64,000 nucleotides of DNA from Heterocephalus glaber (lineage: Eukaryota; Chordata; Mammalia; Rodentia; Bathyergidae), in assembly GCF_000247695.1 (NCBI RefSeq), contig NW_004624734.1, positions 30,380,550-30,444,549 on the forward strand, written 5' to 3'. Under the pieces are notes generated by a model. It was not told the DNA's origin, did no database searches, and was given only the letters and a program-made list of their open reading frames with translations. Shown here in pieces: positions 11,449 through 21,775 of this stretch. Each line of letters starts with the position of its first letter. Position 1 is the stretch's first letter. The translations under genes and the position numbers were made by a program.

Positions 11449-12810
11449 GTAATATAAAGTAGGTAACACTCTTGAAGACATAGGTATAGGCAAGGACTTT
11501 CTAAACTGAAACCAAATGGCAGAAGAAATAATACCAAGAATCAACACATGGGATCATATCAAATTAAAAAGCTTCTGCACAGCAAAGGAAACAATCAAAA
11601 GAGTGAAGAGACAACCTACAGAATGGTAAAATTTTTTTGCCAGCTATTCCTCAGACCGAGGACTAACATAGAACAGCAGTGGGGAGCCTGTGGCACATGT
11701 GCTACAGCAGACACACAGAGCCAGCCGCTCTGTCAGCATGCAAGCCACATCATCCCAGTATTGCCCCAGCAGCTGAGCATTCAGTTTAACTGTAGTGTGC
11801 ATACTTTTGATAAATAAGTGGGGGTTTTTGTGCAGCTTGGGAACTTGGTCTCTAAAAGTTTCACCATCACTGATCTAGAATATATAAAGAACTTAAAAAA
11901 ATAGACTCCCCAAGATAAAAGTCCTAATCACAAAATGGGCCAGCAAAATGAATAGATACTTCTCAGAAAAATAAGTACAAATGGCCGATAAATACCTGAA
12001 CAAATGCTCCATATCACTGGCCATTTGAGAAATGCAAATTAAAACATCAAGATACCATTTTACTCGAGAAAGAATGGCCATAATCAAGAAATCAACCAAT
12101 AACAAATGCTGGTGAGGATGTGGGGAAAAAGGAACCCTTCTACATTGTTGGTGGAAATGTAAACTAATACAATCACTATGGAAATCAGTGTGGAGATACT
12201 TCAAAAAACTACAACTAGAAATTCCATTTGACCTAGCTATCCCTTTTCTAAGTATCTTCTTGAAAAAGTTAAAGTCATCATATTACAGGGATACACACAC
12301 ATTCATAGTAGCACAATTTATAATAGCTGAATCTTGGAAATGGCCTTTATGCCCATCAACAGATGAATGGGTAAAGAAAATGTGGTATTTATACACAATG
12401 GAGTACTACTCTGCCATACAAAGATAAACTTGAGGCATTTGTAGGTAAATGGATGTAACTCGAGACCATGATATTAAGTGAAATAAATTAGACACACAAG
12501 CTTAAATATCACATGGTTTCTAGAGGTAGATAAAGAGAAAATAGGGAGATCTTTTTCAAATGGATGGGGAATGAACAAGAAATGGAGGGAGTGGAGGGAG
12601 GGAGGAGGGCAAGGAGGGAAAAGGGTATAAAATATGATGAAAATAGAGCTTTTGCAAATGAAAAGGGGACCAAGAGTTGGAAAGAGCAGAGAGGAGAGTG
12701 GCAGGGAATGAAAAAAGAAGAGACTCAAGATGTGTTAGGTACATGTACCAACTCCTCACGATAAAGGTAACCATCATGTATTGCAAACGAGCTAGCAAAA
12801 AAAAGAAAAG
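11449..12810 (+). mobile_element. 5'-truncated L1: ORF2 C-terminus plus polypurine 3' UTR, interrupted by hAT
   Basis: Translation in broken frames gives the L1 ORF2 tail, including NKCW, GTLLHCWW (degenerate) and IPFD motifs around 12090-12240, then KKMWYLYTMEYYSAI around 12375-12420. Stops and frameshifts make it dead. A G-rich polypurine stretch (12560-12720) and an A-rich end (about 12790-12810) form the 3' UTR. A hAT element splits it at 11674-11872. Confidence 0.85.
11674..11872. mobile_element. Non-autonomous hAT-type DNA transposon in the L1
   Basis: The ends cagtggggag and the complement of ccatcactg form hAT-like terminal repeats. The 8-bp flanks acatagaa and atctagaa agree at six positions, as expected of an old hAT duplication. 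The L1 reads across the insert. Confidence 0.65.
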
Positions 12811-12814
12811 GAAA

Positions 12815-13140
12815 GATGACCTAACATTACTAACTATTGGGGAAATTCAAATTAAACCTACAATAAGCTACCACTATACATGCAGCAGAAGGGTTACAAT
12901 GAAAAAGATGGATCATAGCAGGTGTTGGCAAGAATGTGAAGCAACCAGAAGCCTCGCTCACCACTGGTGGGAGAGCAAAGTGGTACAGCTACTTTGGAAA
13001 ACAGTTTTGACCATTGAAGAAGTAACTGTGCACATGTACATTACCCAGCTCTTCCACTTTCTAGTCACTAAGAAAAATGAAAACATACTGCTACACAGAC
13101 ATGTATACAAATGCTTAAAGCAGCTTCCTAACCCCAAACT
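12815..13140 (+). mobile_element. Older L1M ORF2 fragment
   Basis: 'ctcaccactggtgggagagc' and 'gtggtacagctactttggaa' match the ORF2 tail region of old L1 families; degraded by stops relative to an intact ORF2. Confidence 0.6.
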
Positions 13141-13145
13141 GTAAA

Positions 13146-13390
13146 TAAACTATCAGGCTGCCATGACAAAATAACACAGATTCAGTGGCTTAAAACAAAA
13201 AATTAATTTTCTTAGAATTCTGGAGGACAGAAAGTTCAAGGTAAGCTTCTGGCAGGGTCCTGGTCTGGGCCTCCACCTGGCTTGCCGATGGCTGTTTCAC
13301 GCAGCCTTTACCTCTGAGAATGCTCAAGTAGAGAGGGGCTTTGCAAGTCCCACCCTGGGCCTCTCAGCCTATTCCTACACCCACTGAAGA
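13146..13390 (-). mobile_element. MLT1-like LTR fragment, antisense
   Basis: 'caggctgccatgacaaaata' and 'gcttaaaacaaaaaattaat' then 'ttctggaggacagaaagttc' follow the reversed MLT1 LTR start. The far end is missing. Confidence 0.65.
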
Positions 13391-13640
13391 CAGTGCCAGG
13401 TTATTGGAACAACCTCAGCTGAGAGGAACAGCCAACAGCTAGCACCAGGGCCTGGTCCTGTAAGTGAGGTCAGCTTAGAGCATACTGGTCAAGCCAATGC
13501 ACCAGATGGCTGCAAGCTCCTAAGTGTCTGCAGGTGAGACCAGCAGAAGAATTACCCAGATGAGTCCAGCCCCCAAGTGCAGAATCATAAACAAATACAT
13601 GGTTGTTGCTTAAGTGCCTTACGCAGTAATAGGTAAGTGC
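13391..13640 (+). mobile_element. Possible MaLR/ERVL-type LTR end
   Basis: 'cccagatgagtccagcccc', 'gcagaatcataaacaaatac' and 'atggttgttgctt' resemble the 3' part of a mammal-wide LTR. Family uncertain. Confidence 0.4.
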
Positions 13641-14780
13641 AATGCCCACCAGAGGGCCAGCCATCTGTGAAATCTAAAGCAGTTCCCAGCAAGCTTTCCA
13701 GAACCTGTTTCTAGTGTTTTCATGGCCTTGCCATAGAATATTGGGCACATTGCTTACCATATGTACCCCAATTATTTTGCTCTTCAAACAGGAATGTCAT
13801 CATGTTTTTCAGAGGGGTGTGCTGAAAAAATTTATTTAGGCTGTTTCTATATGGAGTTGAGTGGGAGTGAAAAGTAGGACTACGTATTTAATAAGTGGGT
13901 CTATTTTGATAGCTTTGGGTAATAAGATTTCTCTGTTGGGGCTGTTCATAAATAGACTTAATGTCAGGCTGTTCTGGTTTTACTAGCAGTCAGTCTTTAG
14001 ATTCCTGATGATTGTCTCTCCTCTCTTCTCTATTCTGGCTCTTCTGCATTTCCCTCGCCATGCCCTTTCTATCATTTTGGGGGCAGGAGTCCTGAGATTG
14101 ATGTTGCAGCCTGTATAGCCTCGGTCCTCTTCTTTTAGGAGAGCCTGTATCTTGTTTCTACCTCTGGCTCTTAGCACAGTGCTCTACATGTAGCTGTTGC
14201 AGTACACATGCTGAATAATAACACATTCATATCACCAATGCTTGGGTAAAAGGGCTCAAACAAGGTTAAGATTTAATTATTTCATCAGAGAGAGAAACTG
14301 ACTTTTCAAAGAAGCATCTGCTGAAGCCAGTGTCTAGGTTGGTGCAGCAAAGGACCATGGGAGCAGATCCTGCCTTACAAGAATTGTCTCAGTTGGCTCT
14401 TTGGTTATGAAATGTTAAGGCAAGTGGTGGTTCAGTATCTTGGAGGAATGAAGCAAATAGAGCAGTTTCCTGGTGAAGGTTGGTTGGATCCCTTGTATGT
14501 AGTTGACTTGGGAAGAGGGTAGAGAAATATTAACTGGGGACTGATGACCCCAAATGAATAAAATTGATCTAATGATACCCAGGCTCCATCTCTCTTGAAG
14601 ATTCACATTATTTGATAATTTTGGCACCTGAGATGGTTCTAACCAAGGCCAGCAGAAAGAGAGACATCAAGGCTCTCCAAGGGGCAGCCTAAACTGATGC
14701 AAGAGGAGACCGGAATGGCAATTTGGCTTAAGGCCAGCACCTGTTCGAAAGGCTGATGCAGGCAGAATTAAAGTTAGAAA
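13641..14780. other. Intergenic, nothing recognised
   Basis: Single-copy AT-rich sequence with only short unrecognised ORFs and no splice-bounded coding block. Confidence 0.5.
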
Positions 14781-14872
14781 GGGCCGGGGATTTAGCTCAG
14801 TGGTTTCGCCACCTGCTGCACAAGGGCAAGGACCCAAGTTTGATCCCCGGTACCAAAAAAAAAAAAAAAAGG
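14781..14872 (+). mobile_element. ID SINE with target-site duplication
   Basis: Starts gggccggggatttagctcag, B box agtttgatccccgg, then an A tail. Direct repeats agaattaaagttagaaa (14764-14780) and agaattaaaggtagaaa (14873-14889) flank it. Variable region is of the ctgctgcacaag type. Confidence 0.93.
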
Positions 14873-14889
14873 AGAATTAAAGGTAGAAA

Positions 14890-16297
14890 CTTCTCCTGAA
14901 CTACTCACACAATCCTTTGAGTGAGCTTTGGAGCAACAGCCATGTACATATGAAATTTCAGGAGCCTAGATATATGGAGTTGTGACATCATGCTATAACT
15001 TCCAGAGGCTGAAGTGCTGGCCTGGTGTCATGACATGGTGAAGCAACCTCTTTCTCCATACAATACACTTTGATTCTTCTCTCTGATGAGTCTGGTGTGG
15101 AGTAGAAGGATCAGGGTACAAATAAATCCCTAGTTTACCAATTACTACCATACATGGTTGATACAGGGCTTTAGTGAGCTGTCTGTGTGACTTGCTTAGA
15201 ACAATAGTTGGCAAAGAGTGGAAGGCCAGTAAGTGTTGGCCATGTGCTCTCACAGGTGTGGCACAGGGCTGAGCAACAGACTTTTCTTCAGTTGTGGCCC
15301 CTTGGGCAGCAATGGGAGATGCTTCGACTTTCCCACCATGAGAGACTTGGACTGCAGGAAGCCAGGCACTTTGCCCTGACCTCCACCCTCAGCACAACCC
15401 CTCCCTGGGACGGTGTTGTCAGAGGACCTGGGTGTGAGGTGTGTTGCTCAGTCTCTGGAAGGCTGTCTGAAAGCCAGCAGCCAGGGCAGTGAGGTGTCCT
15501 TCAAGGTGACTTTCCATCCTAGCTTCAAGGTAAGCACAGGGAAACATGCAAAGGATGTAGCACTGTGACCAGAGGTAGCCACTGGGCAGAAAAGACAATG
15601 CTGAACTCAAGTTGTTTGATAGAAAGAAGGGTGGTCTTGCTTATGTTCCTTAGTTAGGGTGAAGTGGCTCTTATTTGTGACTTTTGTATTCCACAGTGGT
15701 TCTAAAGTATGTCCTAGGCCAGCAGCAGCATTGCTTGGGACTGGGTAGACATGCAACATCTCCAGCCCCACTTCCAACTCCATGAATCGGAAACACTGGG
15801 GCCCAGCAATTTCAACCTTAATAAGTCCTCAGGGAGATTCGGGTACTTACGCCAATTGGAGCTCCAAATCCCTTACCAAATGGCTGTTTGTCCAACCTGC
15901 TTGACTCCTTGTGATGGGGTGCTTGCAACCTCTGAGCAGTTCCCTTAAACATATCTTGCCCGAATCAATTTTCTTGTCATTTCCTCTCATGGGTTTAGTT
16001 CTTATTCTACCACATAACTGAGTTGTTTGGAAGAGTTAAAAACAACAGCAACAACAACCATATGCTAAGTAGCTTTGTTTACATGATAGCCAAGATTTGG
16101 ATGTGTAATAAATAATGTTGTTTGCATTCTGTATCCTAGTGACATATGATCTGCATTATTTGTAGATTTTTAATATTAGTAGAGGCAAATGTTTCTGGGT
16201 TTCTGCATCCACGTTCTTGGTTAAATATTCATTGCTCTCCCCCAAATTATGTAGAGAGACGAAGAAATTCTTGTATTTATTTATTACTATTATTATT
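14890..16297. other. Intergenic, nothing recognised
   Basis: Single-copy sequence with several unremarkable ORFs under 100 codons; no protein family motif is visible. Confidence 0.5.
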
Positions 16298-16383
16298 AGG
16301 GTTTTTTTTGGTAATGGGGATTGAACTTGGGTCCTTGCGCTTGCGCAGCAGGCGGCAAAACCACTGAGCTAAATCCCCGGGCC
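16298..16383 (-). mobile_element. ID SINE, antisense, with target-site duplication
   Basis: Right end aaaccactgagctaaatccc; B-box complement attgaacttgggtcc. Flanks gaaattcttgtattta and gaaattcttatattta are the duplication. The variable region reads gcgcttgcgcagcaggc on the + strand. Confidence 0.92.
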
Positions 16384-16394
16384 TGAAATTCTTA

Positions 16395-16560
16395 TATTTA
16401 AAGAAAACAAATTGTCACATGAAAGGGGGCATGGAATAGTAGAAAGAACTCTGCTCTCATGACAATAATACCTGAGCTCTGGTTCTAGATCTGCTATTAG
16501 TTAGCTCCATGTTACTGGTCTATTGGGATTCTATGAGTTTTACTGTGGGAGGCAACTTCT
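16395..16560 (-). mobile_element. MIR-like SINE, antisense
   Basis: 'ggcatggaatagtagaaaga', 'gctctggttctagatctgct' and 'attagttagctccatgttac' follow the 5' half of MIR in reverse. Confidence 0.5.
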
Positions 16561-16662
16561 AGGAATTAGGAATATATTTTGAGGGATCTGTATTGGTTAG
16601 AAAGAATACATAATGTTCGTTAAGAACATTTATAACAAAAAGTGTGGGCTTGTATTTGGGTT

Positions 16663-16803
16663 TTTTGTTTTTGTTTTTTTGTTTTTTTTTGAGACAGGTC
16701 TTGTTATGTTGCCCAGGCTGGCCTTGAACACCTGGGCTCAACTGATTCTCCTGCCTCAGGCTCCCAAATGTTGGAACAATAGGCACATGCCACCTTGCCT
16801 GAC
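16663..16803 (-). mobile_element. B1 SINE, antisense
   Basis: T-tail, then 'gagacaggtcttgttatgtt', 'gcccaggctggccttgaaca' and 'cacatgccaccttgcctgac': a reversed 7SL-derived monomer without an ID half. Confidence 0.88.
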
Positions 16804-16885
16804 TTGGGCCTGTCTCTAAGTACCAGTCATATCCTGTTTTAGAATCTGGGTCCTGATTTTTTTTTCCATTGAAAATGAGCATAGG

Positions 16886-17706
16886 TATGCAAATGAAAAC
16901 AATGCTGAGATTCCACCTCACCCCAGAAAGAACGGCTGCTGTCATGAAATCAACCAATAACAAATGCTGGCAGGGCTGTGGGGAAAGAGGAACCCTGCTC
17001 CACTGCTGGTGGGAGTGCAGACTGGTGCAACCACCGTGGAAATCAGTATGGAGATATCTCAAAGAACTAGGACTGGAAGTCCCATTTGACCCAGCTATTC
17101 CCGTGCTGGGTATCTTCCCCAAAGAATTAAAAGAATCATACCACAGTGATATATGTGCACCTACGTTTATAGCAGCACAAGTTGTAATAGCTAAAACTTG
17201 GAAGCAGCCCAATTGCCCATCAACTGGAGTCTGGATAAAGAAAATGTGGCAGTTTTTTATAAAATGGAGTACTACTCAGCCATAAAAAATGAGAAATTAG
17301 AGACATTTATAGCTAAATGGATGCACATTGAGGCAATACTCTTAAGTGAAATAAATATGACTCACATGTGTAAATACTGATTAGTATCTCTAGTGTGAGA
17401 AACTGAAAGTGTAAATAAGGACTAAAAGGTATAATAGATAATGTGAAACAGGAAGAAAAGGGGCAAAGGGGAAGGGGAAGTGGGAGGGGTAGGGGAAAGG
17501 AAAGAAGGGAATGGAATTAATATGAGAAAATGAAAAAATGGAAACAAAGTCTTTGTAAATAGGGAGGGCTGGAGGGGTTGAAGGGAGGGCAGGGGAAGGG
17601 AGAAAAATAAGAACCAAGAGAGATTATGTAAAGGTGCAAATTTCCAATGATGCATGTCATTATATTGTACACTTAAAATGTACCAATAAAATTAATTAAA
17701 AAAAAG
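16886..17706 (+). mobile_element. 5'-truncated L1 with target-site duplication and polypurine 3' UTR
   Basis: An open frame at 16869-17285 encodes the ORF2 C-terminus (NKCWQGCGE, LLHCWWEC, IPFDP-like PFDPAIPVLG, then IKKMW). A frameshift or stop ends it at about 17285, before the normal tail. The 3' UTR has a G-rich polypurine block (17440-17625) and ends attgtacacttaaaatgtac, AATAAA, A tail. Direct repeats gaaaatgagcataggt (left, about 16871) and gaaaatgagcacaggt (right, about 17707) mark the insertion. It is more intact than the copy at 11449. Confidence 0.92.
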
Positions 17707-17719
17707 AAAATGAGCACAG

Positions 17720-18042
17720 GTGCTTGGCAGACGAGAGAACAGGCACACGGTGAGTGAACAGGGGCTTTATAGAAATAACAGGCTTGCTGTTCTGAAATAA
17801 GCTTCAGCCTCCAGCCAAATGACTTGTGTAGATTTCCATAAATAAAAGAATCTTGTGGTAAATATAGATTCATGAAAAGGTCTTAAAATAGGAGCTAGGC
17901 CAGGGCTGTAAGCTTGGGTAGGGGACACAATACAACTTTCTTCTTCTATCTTTTCCTTCTCTTTTCTTCACTCATTTAAATCCTTTTATCTGAAAAATGC
18001 AGGCAATGTATGGACTCTTTGGTTAAAAAATAACTGATGGAA
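17720..18042. other. Intergenic, nothing recognised
   Basis: Single-copy AT-rich sequence. Confidence 0.5.
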
Positions 18043-18292
18043 GCCGGGTGTGGTGGTGCACACCTGTAATCCCAGCACTCTGGGAGGCTGAGGCAGGAGG
18101 ATCCCAAGTTCAAGCCTAGCCTGGGTAGTTTAGCAGCTAATCAAGACCTTGTCTCAAAAATAAGAAAATAAAAATACAAAGGCTGGGAATGTAATCCAGT
18201 GTGACGGCCCTGGGTTCAATCCCCAGAACCACAAAACCAATCCAAACCAAAACTGCCCCCCAAAAAACTAAACCAAACCAAAACACCTAAAA
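18043..18292 (+). mobile_element. B1-dID SINE with long CAAA-rich tail
   Basis: The best preserved B1-dID here: 'gccgggtgtggtggtgcaca', 'ctgtaatcccagcactctgg', an A-rich linker, then 'ggctgggaatgtaatccagt' and 'tgggttcaatccccagaacc'. The tail has decayed into aaacc/aaaac repeats up to about 18290. Confidence 0.92.
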
Positions 18293-19230
18293 CCTGACTC
18301 GCTAATTTAGTTCACAGTATGTTTGTTCTTTGTGTGATGGAGACTGGGTGACTACAGATGTAGAAGAACAACTGCACCCCAAGCTAGTGTGCTCCTATTT
18401 CAGCAGGATACTGGGGAGATTTTCTGCAGTCAGATTCCAATACCCACCAGCGCAGTATACGGTGCAGGCCTGAGGAAAAAAATACGCTAAGAGACAGAAC
18501 TAAAGAGAGAAAGCGGGGTGCCAGGACAACCAACACTGGTGCAACCGACGAAGGCCCTGGCCAGTCCCAGACACTGACTTTCATTGGCAATCAACTGGGG
18601 TAAAGGTGACATGCAATTTCTAAGGAAATTAATGTAAACAAGGCTCATAAAGGACAAGACAAAGCATTCTTGAATTAGGAACAGAAGAGACAAGATACAT
18701 GGTTGTAATTAGAACATTGTCCTTCTAATCAGAAGGTTATAGTTGTGGGAACTGAATTTGGGTGTGAGTTACTCTGGCCCCAGTGCTTAGCCTCTATAAA
18801 TAAGCCAATTGTGGGGTTAACTCTTCACAGCCTGCTTTGAGCATAATCAATATTATGGTCCTCTGCAATTTTCTACGTGGTGCTGCTGTGGGATGACTCA
18901 GCTCAAAGCTCAAATTCCCTAGACAGAGATTTTGATGGACCAGATTAGGTCTTATGTCTGCTGTGTGGTTAGGTAGGAAAGAACATGGAAGGGGATGAGG
19001 CAGCTCCCCCAAAGTAAGTGCATGGTAGGTGTAGGTTTAGTGGATGTTACCTGGAGGGAGCAGGCTGAGAGTCTGAGAAACACCATCATGTCCAAGGTCC
19101 CAGAGCTTCTCAGGGACAGCCACAAATGACAACTCCATCTGTTGCCACCCAATTGCTCCAAAGACTCAACTTCATAATTTCAGGAGCTTCAAGAGCCAAT
19201 TGGCCAGAAGACTGACCCCCAGTGGCTGGT
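18293..19230. other. Intergenic, nothing recognised
   Basis: No gene or clear repeat seen; small ORFs only. Confidence 0.5.
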
Positions 19231-19235
19231 TTATA

Positions 19236-19427
19236 AGTGGCACCTCAGTCCATGAATTTAATTCTTTCCACAATTCTGGTCGCAAACCGAATTAGATGAG
19301 AACCAAATACAATTTACCCATAAGGTCAACATTGAACCTAACTATTGAATTTGACACGGTTTTCATCCAGTCTGATTTGTGACCAGAATCGTGGAAAGAA
19401 TTAAGTTCATGAACCGAGGTACCACTG
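19236..19427. mobile_element. Palindromic MITE with long inverted arms
   Basis: The left arm (19236-19306: gtggcacctcagtccatgaa, attctttccacaattctgg) is an imperfect reverse complement of the right arm (19358-19427: ccagaatcgtggaaagaatt, catgaaccgaggtaccactg). The arms are about 70 nt and the spacer about 50 nt. TA dinucleotides near both ends would suit a Tc1/mariner-type element, but the family is inferred only. Confidence 0.8.
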
Positions 19428-19561
19428 TATCCTTGAAGGTGAAGCCAACTGTTCTTCTATGAGCCTTATAAATAGCTGGTATTCAGTGATACTCACTGAC
19501 CGACTGAGTGACATAGCTCTCTTTCATGGGCTAAAGGAAGTCTTTAACTCAGAAACTGCAC

Positions 19562-19594
19562 GTTTGTGTGTGTGCGCGCGTGCGCGCGCGTGCT
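19562..19594. repeat. Alternating purine-pyrimidine (GT/GC)n tract
   Basis: tgtgtgtgtgcgcgcgtgcg followed by cgcgcg: about 30 bp with no break in purine-pyrimidine alternation. Such tracts can form Z-DNA. Confidence 0.9.
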
Positions 19595-19689
19595 ACTGGG
19601 GATTGAACCCATGGCCTTTGCAGTGAGCTACATTCTCAGGCCTTTTTATTTTTATTTTCTTATTTTTGAGGCAGGATCTCTCTTTTTTT
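19595..19689 (-). mobile_element. B1-dID fragment, antisense, interrupted by an ID
   Basis: 'actggggattgaacccatgg' and 'gtgagctacattctcaggcc' are the reversed ID half; 'tttttgaggcaggatctctc' starts the B1 half, where an ID has inserted. The remaining B1 part does not follow. Confidence 0.75.
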
Positions 19690-19795
19690 GTTCTTTTTTG
19701 TTTGTTTTTTGTGGTTTTTTTGGTACTGGGGATCAAACTTGGGTCCTTGCACTTGTGCAGCAGGCAGTGAAACCACTGAGCTAAATCCCCGGCCC
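19690..19795 (-). mobile_element. ID SINE, antisense, inside the B1-dID
   Basis: T-rich tail, 'ggtactggggatcaaacttg' and 'aaaccactgagctaaatccc'. Flanks aggatctctcttttttt and aggatctctttttttt are its duplication. Confidence 0.9.
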
Positions 19796-19811
19796 AAGGA
19801 TCTCTTTTTTT

Positions 19812-19980
19812 TCAGTGCCCATAAATAAAGTTTTATTGGAATACAAATACTTATTTGTTTACATATTGCCCATAGCTGCTATTATGCTACTATGACAGAG
19901 TTTAGTAGTTGTGACAGATCATAGGGCCTAAAATATTTACTGTCTCACTCTTGACAGAAAGTTAACCAACTCTAGCTATA
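19812..19980. mobile_element. hAT-Charlie-type relic (MER20-like)
   Basis: 'aaataaagttttattggaat', 'catagctgctattatgctac' and 'cctaaaatatttactgtctc' are characteristic of a mammal-wide hAT element; the name MER20 is from memory. Confidence 0.6.
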
Positions 19981-20310
19981 ATCTAGCTTTACACTGTTCC
20001 TACAGATGCCTGAATGGGAATATGGAAAACAATAATAAAATGAAAGATGATTTTTGGATTTTGGCATTGATCTTGCCATGTTGTCCAACATGTAATCAAA
20101 TCCATAAAATGATTTTACTAGTATTGAGGCAGGAGATTAGGGTGTGGCCAGCTGGCTGGGCAAGTGGACACCAACTGTTTATCACAGAGATCCAGGATGC
20201 TTGCACAGAAAACAGTTCTCAAGCCCTGCACCAGGACCAATCAAAAAGTGTCATCTTCAATTCTGGTGTAAAATCAAGAAGGTTTTTGATAGGACAGCCT
20301 AGATCTGATG

Positions 20311-20417
20311 TGAGACAGGATCTTGCTGAGTTGCCCAGGATGGGCTTGAACTTGTGATTTCCTGCCTCAGCTTCCAAGAGTGCTGAGATTATAGATAAGC
20401 ACCACCATAACCAGCTT
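20311..20417 (-). mobile_element. B1 SINE, antisense
   Basis: 'tgagacaggatcttgctgag', 'ttgcccaggatgggcttgaa' and 'ctgcctcagcttccaagagt' with a degenerate end. Confidence 0.8.
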
Positions 20418-20461
20418 GACACTTTGATTATAAGTCTTTTAGTTACAAATGATTGAAGCTA

Positions 20462-20578
20462 GGAGTAAAAGGATTGAATAAGATCAAAATATAATATATG
20501 CACCAATTCCCCAAAATGAATGTAACCACTACCTATTGCAAACATACACCAATTTTAAAAAGAAAAGAAAAAAAAACA
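20462..20578 (+). mobile_element. L1 3' end, very short copy
   Basis: 'caccaattccccaaaatgaa' and 'tgtaaccactacctattgca' resemble the 3' end of the L1 at 12725-12800 ('gtaaccatcatgtattgca') and lead into an A-rich tail. Confidence 0.6.
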
Positions 20579-21060
20579 TATTGAAGCCCACCAGAGCTAT
20601 ATTTAGTAAAAATGACCCTTGTTGGGTTACTGGTTCCAGCAGGCAGGGACAGACGTGAGCCTTGTCACATGTCTCCCGCCTCCCTGAATCTCTATTCCAT
20701 CCCTCCCTCTTCCTGCTGCAGTTTGGATTCTTCACTTGTACTCCTTTCAGAAAAAAACCTCTCTGTGCCACCAGGATTTGTATCTTGTCTACTGAAGAGC
20801 CAGAGTGAGGCTTTGTCACCTTCAGTCCTACTCCAAACCCAGAGCAGGGGCTCCAGGAGGCCCGGCTTGAGTCAGGGGTCTGTAGTGGCTTCTTCAGTCA
20901 GCCAAGGTAAGGGGAGGATGGCTCTGTTTCCACTGAGTTTGACTACAGGAGGCACTCTCGGAAAAGAAGAGAGACTTGGGAGAACAACTCAATTTGGTTT
21001 CTCCTGCAGAAGTCAAATAATAATTTAGTATTTGCTTTACATGGGATAATCAAAATGTAC
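20579..21060. other. Intergenic unique block; candidate non-coding exon 20722-20906
   Basis: A polypyrimidine tract ending ctgctgcag at 20721 and the strong donor-like ccaag/gtaagg at 20906/20907 enclose 185 bp. Nothing else supports transcription. Confidence 0.2.
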
Positions 21061-21452
21061 GGTGAATGGTTAAATTTTAAAAATTTATTACAGTAAAAGA
21101 TGCATTACCAGGAATCGCCCTCAAAGCATTCCCCCTCACTTCAATCACACTTATCCCATCATTCTTGCCACTTTCTAAAGCAGTTCTGGAAGTCCTCTTT
21201 CATGAGTGTCTTTACGAGGTGTGATTGAAAATACAGTGAATTCTGCTAAGTGTCATCCAGTGGAAAGGCAGGCTCATAAAAACATTATAGTGTGCCCTCA
21301 TCCACCTTATTCAACAGATCTGGCACTAAAAAACTTCTGACTCTTCCCTAAAGTCAAAGTGACCATGAAAGGTAAACATTATGAATCGATTCAGGACACA
21401 GAGGCAGCGAGGACAGTGGAACTAAAGGCACTCACCACAAAAGACTTCCAGA

Positions 21453-21662
21453 GGGCCAGGGATTTAGCTCAGTGGTTCTGGTGCCTGCCTCGCAAACACC
21501 AGGTCCTGAGTTTGATCCCCGGTACAAAAAAAAAAANNNNNNNNNNNNNNNNNNNNNNNNNNNNNNNNNNNNNNNNNNNNNNNNNNNNNNNNNNNNNNNN
21601 NNNNNNNNNNNNNNNNNNNNNNNNNNNNNNNNNNNNGGGCCGGGGATTTAGCTCAGTGGTTC
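21453..21662 (+). mobile_element. ID SINE (with assembly gap) inserted in mariner copy 1
   Basis: ID body 21453-21530 plus A tail, then the gap, then a second ID head (21637-21662, gggccggggatttagctcag) that stops after ggttc. Target repeats aaagacttccaga at 21440-21452 and 21663-21675 flank the whole block. Confidence 0.85.
21537..21636. other. Assembly gap, exactly 100 N
   Basis: One hundred N in a row directly after an A run. A round 100 is the conventional size for a gap of unknown length. Confidence 0.99.
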
Positions 21663-21775
21663 AAAGACTTCCAGAACTGCTTCAGAAAGTGTCAAGAATG
21701 ATGTCATAAGTGTGTTCAAGGAGGGAGGGGGTTGTTAATGGGAATGTGTCTTTTATTATATTTTTAAACATACTA

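Larger units (their letters stand above)
21061..21775 (+). mobile_element. Mariner-type DNA transposon relic, fold-back form, copy 1
   Basis: The centre (about 21290-21430) translates to the C-terminal catalytic region of a mariner transposase: HPPYSTDLA, then LFP after a stop, then MKGKHYES. The expected third catalytic Asp is replaced by Asn next to a stop (frame LALKNF, stop), so it is dead. The left flank (about 21076-21213) is the reverse complement of the right flank (21664-21770): acttccagaactgcttcaga on the right matches tctaaagcagttctggaagt on the left. An ID with an N gap sits in the right part. The same layout recurs at 25328-25748. Confidence 0.8.

Noticed and set aside
12677..13144. 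155-codon ORF as a gene
   Set aside because: It spans an L1 3' UTR and an older L1 fragment.
16869..17285. 138-codon ORF as a host gene
   Set aside because: It is the C-terminal part of L1 ORF2, flanked by a target-site duplication and an A tail.
21359..21709. 116-codon ORF including 34 unknown residues
   Set aside because: It reads through the N gap and an inserted ID; only the first part is transposase relic.
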